From: Dactylonectria macrodidyma
Taxonomy: Eukaryota; Ascomycota; Sordariomycetes; Hypocreales; Nectriaceae
DNA: 64,000 nt
NCBI GenBank assembly: GCA_020744425.1
Contig: JAGMUV010000003.1
Coordinates: forward strand, 2,604,001-2,668,000
Reading direction: 5' to 3'
Part shown: one piece after another, positions 63,141-64,000 of the stretch
How the letters are laid out: every line of letters starts with the position of its first letter
Numbering within the stretch: the stretch's first letter is position 1
The notes under the pieces: model-generated
Database searches by the model: none
Seen by the model: the letters and a program-made list of their open reading frames with translations, nothing else
Told to the model about the DNA's origin: nothing
Program-made: the position numbers and the translations under genes

Positions 63141-64000
63141 ATGGCATCCCTCAGAAGTCTTATGGTGGCCGCCCTCGCTGGCGTTGCTTGTGCCATGCCT
63201 GCCGGACAGAAGCTTACCGAGCGACAACTTCACTACCAGTCGCTCTCCAAGCGCCAAAACGATGCCGCCGCAAGCCAAGGTCTCAGCGACCTCGATATTC
63301 TTCAATTGTTCGTCTCACTCATCATCTATCCATGGTCTAATCACATTTCACTAACATATCACAGCGCTCTGACGCTTGAGAACCTCGAGGAGACCTTCTA
63401 CAGAACCGGCTTCGCGCAGTTCCCCGATACTGACTTTGCTGCTCTTGGCCTCAGCGAGCAGACCATCTCAGACCTCAAGGGCATTGGCGCCACCGAGGCC
63501 GCGCACGTTGGTCTCTTGCAGTCTGCCCTCGCCCAGAACGGCATCCAGCCCGTCGAGGCTTGCACTTATGACTTTAAATTCACTGACGCTGCCGGCATGG
63601 TCGCCACGGCTGCCGTGCTCGAGAACGTTGGTGTTTCGGCCTATCTCGGTGCCGCGCCTCTTCTCTCTGACAAGGCTATCCTGAGCACTGCTGGCGCCAT
63701 CTTGACAGTCGAGGCGAGACATCAGACTGCCATCCGAGTCTTCTCTCAGCAGGTTGCCGTGCCTCAGCCCTTGGACACCCCCCTAGGTCCCCGAGCCGTC
63801 TTCTCACTCGCCGCTCCCTTCATCGTCGAGTGTCCCGAGGGCTCCAACCTGCAAATCACAGCCTTCGCTACCCTCGCCATGGCTGAAGGCCAAGATGTCT
63901 CTGCCGTGGCCATTGGATCGGCCATCAAGCTGACCTCGGAAGCAGCCACTGGCGCTACCAACTGCGCCTTCACCTCGGGCAGCGTCCTCCCCGGCGGCAC
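63141..64000 (+). CDS. Rds1-like secreted protein with ferritin-like domain (3' partial)
   Basis: Stress-responsive secreted protein of the fungal Rds1 group, ferritin-like fold. Exons 63141..63307 and 63365..beyond 64000, joined across a 57-base intron with a CTAAC branch site (LDILQF|ALTLENLEETFY). Residues 1-18 are a signal peptide (MASLRSLMVAALAGVACA). A short propeptide with dibasic Lys-Arg (SLSKRQ) may be a Kex2 site. The visible ferritin-like helices carry a four-helix di-metal pattern: Glu in LTLENLEETFY, an ExxH in TEAAHVGLLQ, Glu in AVLENVGVSAY and a second ExxH in TVEARHQTAIR. The reading frame is open to the window edge, so the C-terminus and usual Gly/Thr-rich or GPI-like tail are not seen. 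Function beyond a stress-induced cell-surface or secreted role is not established. Confidence 0.83.
   Translation, partial: MASLRSLMVAALAGVACAMPAGQKLTERQLHYQSLSKRQNDAAASQGLSDLDILQLFVSLIIYPWSNHISLTYHSALTLENLEETFYRTGFAQFPDTDFAALGLSEQTISDLKGIGATEAAHVGLLQSALAQNGIQPVEACTYDFKFTDAAGMVATAAVLENVGVSAYLGAAPLLSDKAILSTAGAILTVEARHQTAIRVFSQQVAVPQPLDTPLGPRAVFSLAAPFIVECPEGSNLQITAFATLAMAEGQDVSAVAIGSAIKLTSEAATGATNCAFTSGSVLPGG

Overview
This is nuclear DNA of a filamentous ascomycete. The evidence is short spliced introns (mostly 48-67 bases, GT...AG, often with a CTAAC-type branch site), pyrimidine-rich leaders, widely spaced monocistronic genes on both strands, and the set of protein families. An AA11-X278 chitin LPMO, a DUF3433 membrane protein, an Rds1-like secreted ferritin-fold protein and frequent TACCTACC/GGTAGGTA motifs between genes suggest Sordariomycetes, probably Hypocreales. 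That placement is inference. I see no rRNA, tRNA, CRISPR, transposon, integrated virus or biosynthetic gene cluster. Seventeen protein-coding genes can be supported; the last runs off the right edge.

Layout. 0-5.4 kb: AA11 LPMO (+) facing a three-exon DUF3433 multispanning membrane protein (-). 7.6-23.0 kb, all minus strand: SMI1/KNR4 (cell-wall regulator, with an 8-base first coding exon), exocyst subunit SEC8, an epoxide-hydrolase-like protein lacking its usual catalytic motifs, and HID1 (Golgi/secretory). HID1 is divergent from PET127 (mitochondrial RNA processing, +, 23.4-26.7 kb). 27.7-36.1 kb: a five-exon acid-sphingomyelinase-like phosphodiesterase (+), a large Pro/Tyr-rich coiled-coil protein of unknown role (-), and a class B flavin monooxygenase (+). 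37.6-43.4 kb: V-ATPase catalytic subunit VMA1 (seven exons, +), the IMPACT/YIH1 regulator of Gcn2 (+), and a convergent CASTOR-like ACT-domain protein (-). 43.4-47.6 kb is a 4.2 kb gene-poor stretch. 47.6-52.9 kb: METTL25-like methyltransferase (-), the syntaxin-6-family SNARE TLG1 (+) and the mRNA-export factor GLE1 (-). 56.4-60.8 kb: SSD1/GUL-1 (+) behind a long leader region. 63.1 kb to the end: Rds1-like secreted protein (+, partial).

How the genes relate. Most are conserved housekeeping genes without operon-like linkage. Two themes recur. Cell wall and secretion are represented by SMI1, SEC8, HID1, TLG1, SSD1 and the LPMO. Amino-acid and TOR/Gcn2 sensing are represented by VMA1, YIH1 and the CASTOR-like protein lying side by side. 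I did not find an unmistakable undescribed system. The best leads are the pseudo-hydrolase, the CASTOR-like protein whose inferred arginine-binding positions look substituted and which sits next to YIH1, the long open frame in phase with the VMA1 start, and the coiled-coil protein. SSD1 is a textbook-consistent but well-resolved case: a degraded nuclease site plus five NDR-kinase motifs. Exon boundaries were built by hand from splice signals and reading phase; none is confirmed by transcripts.
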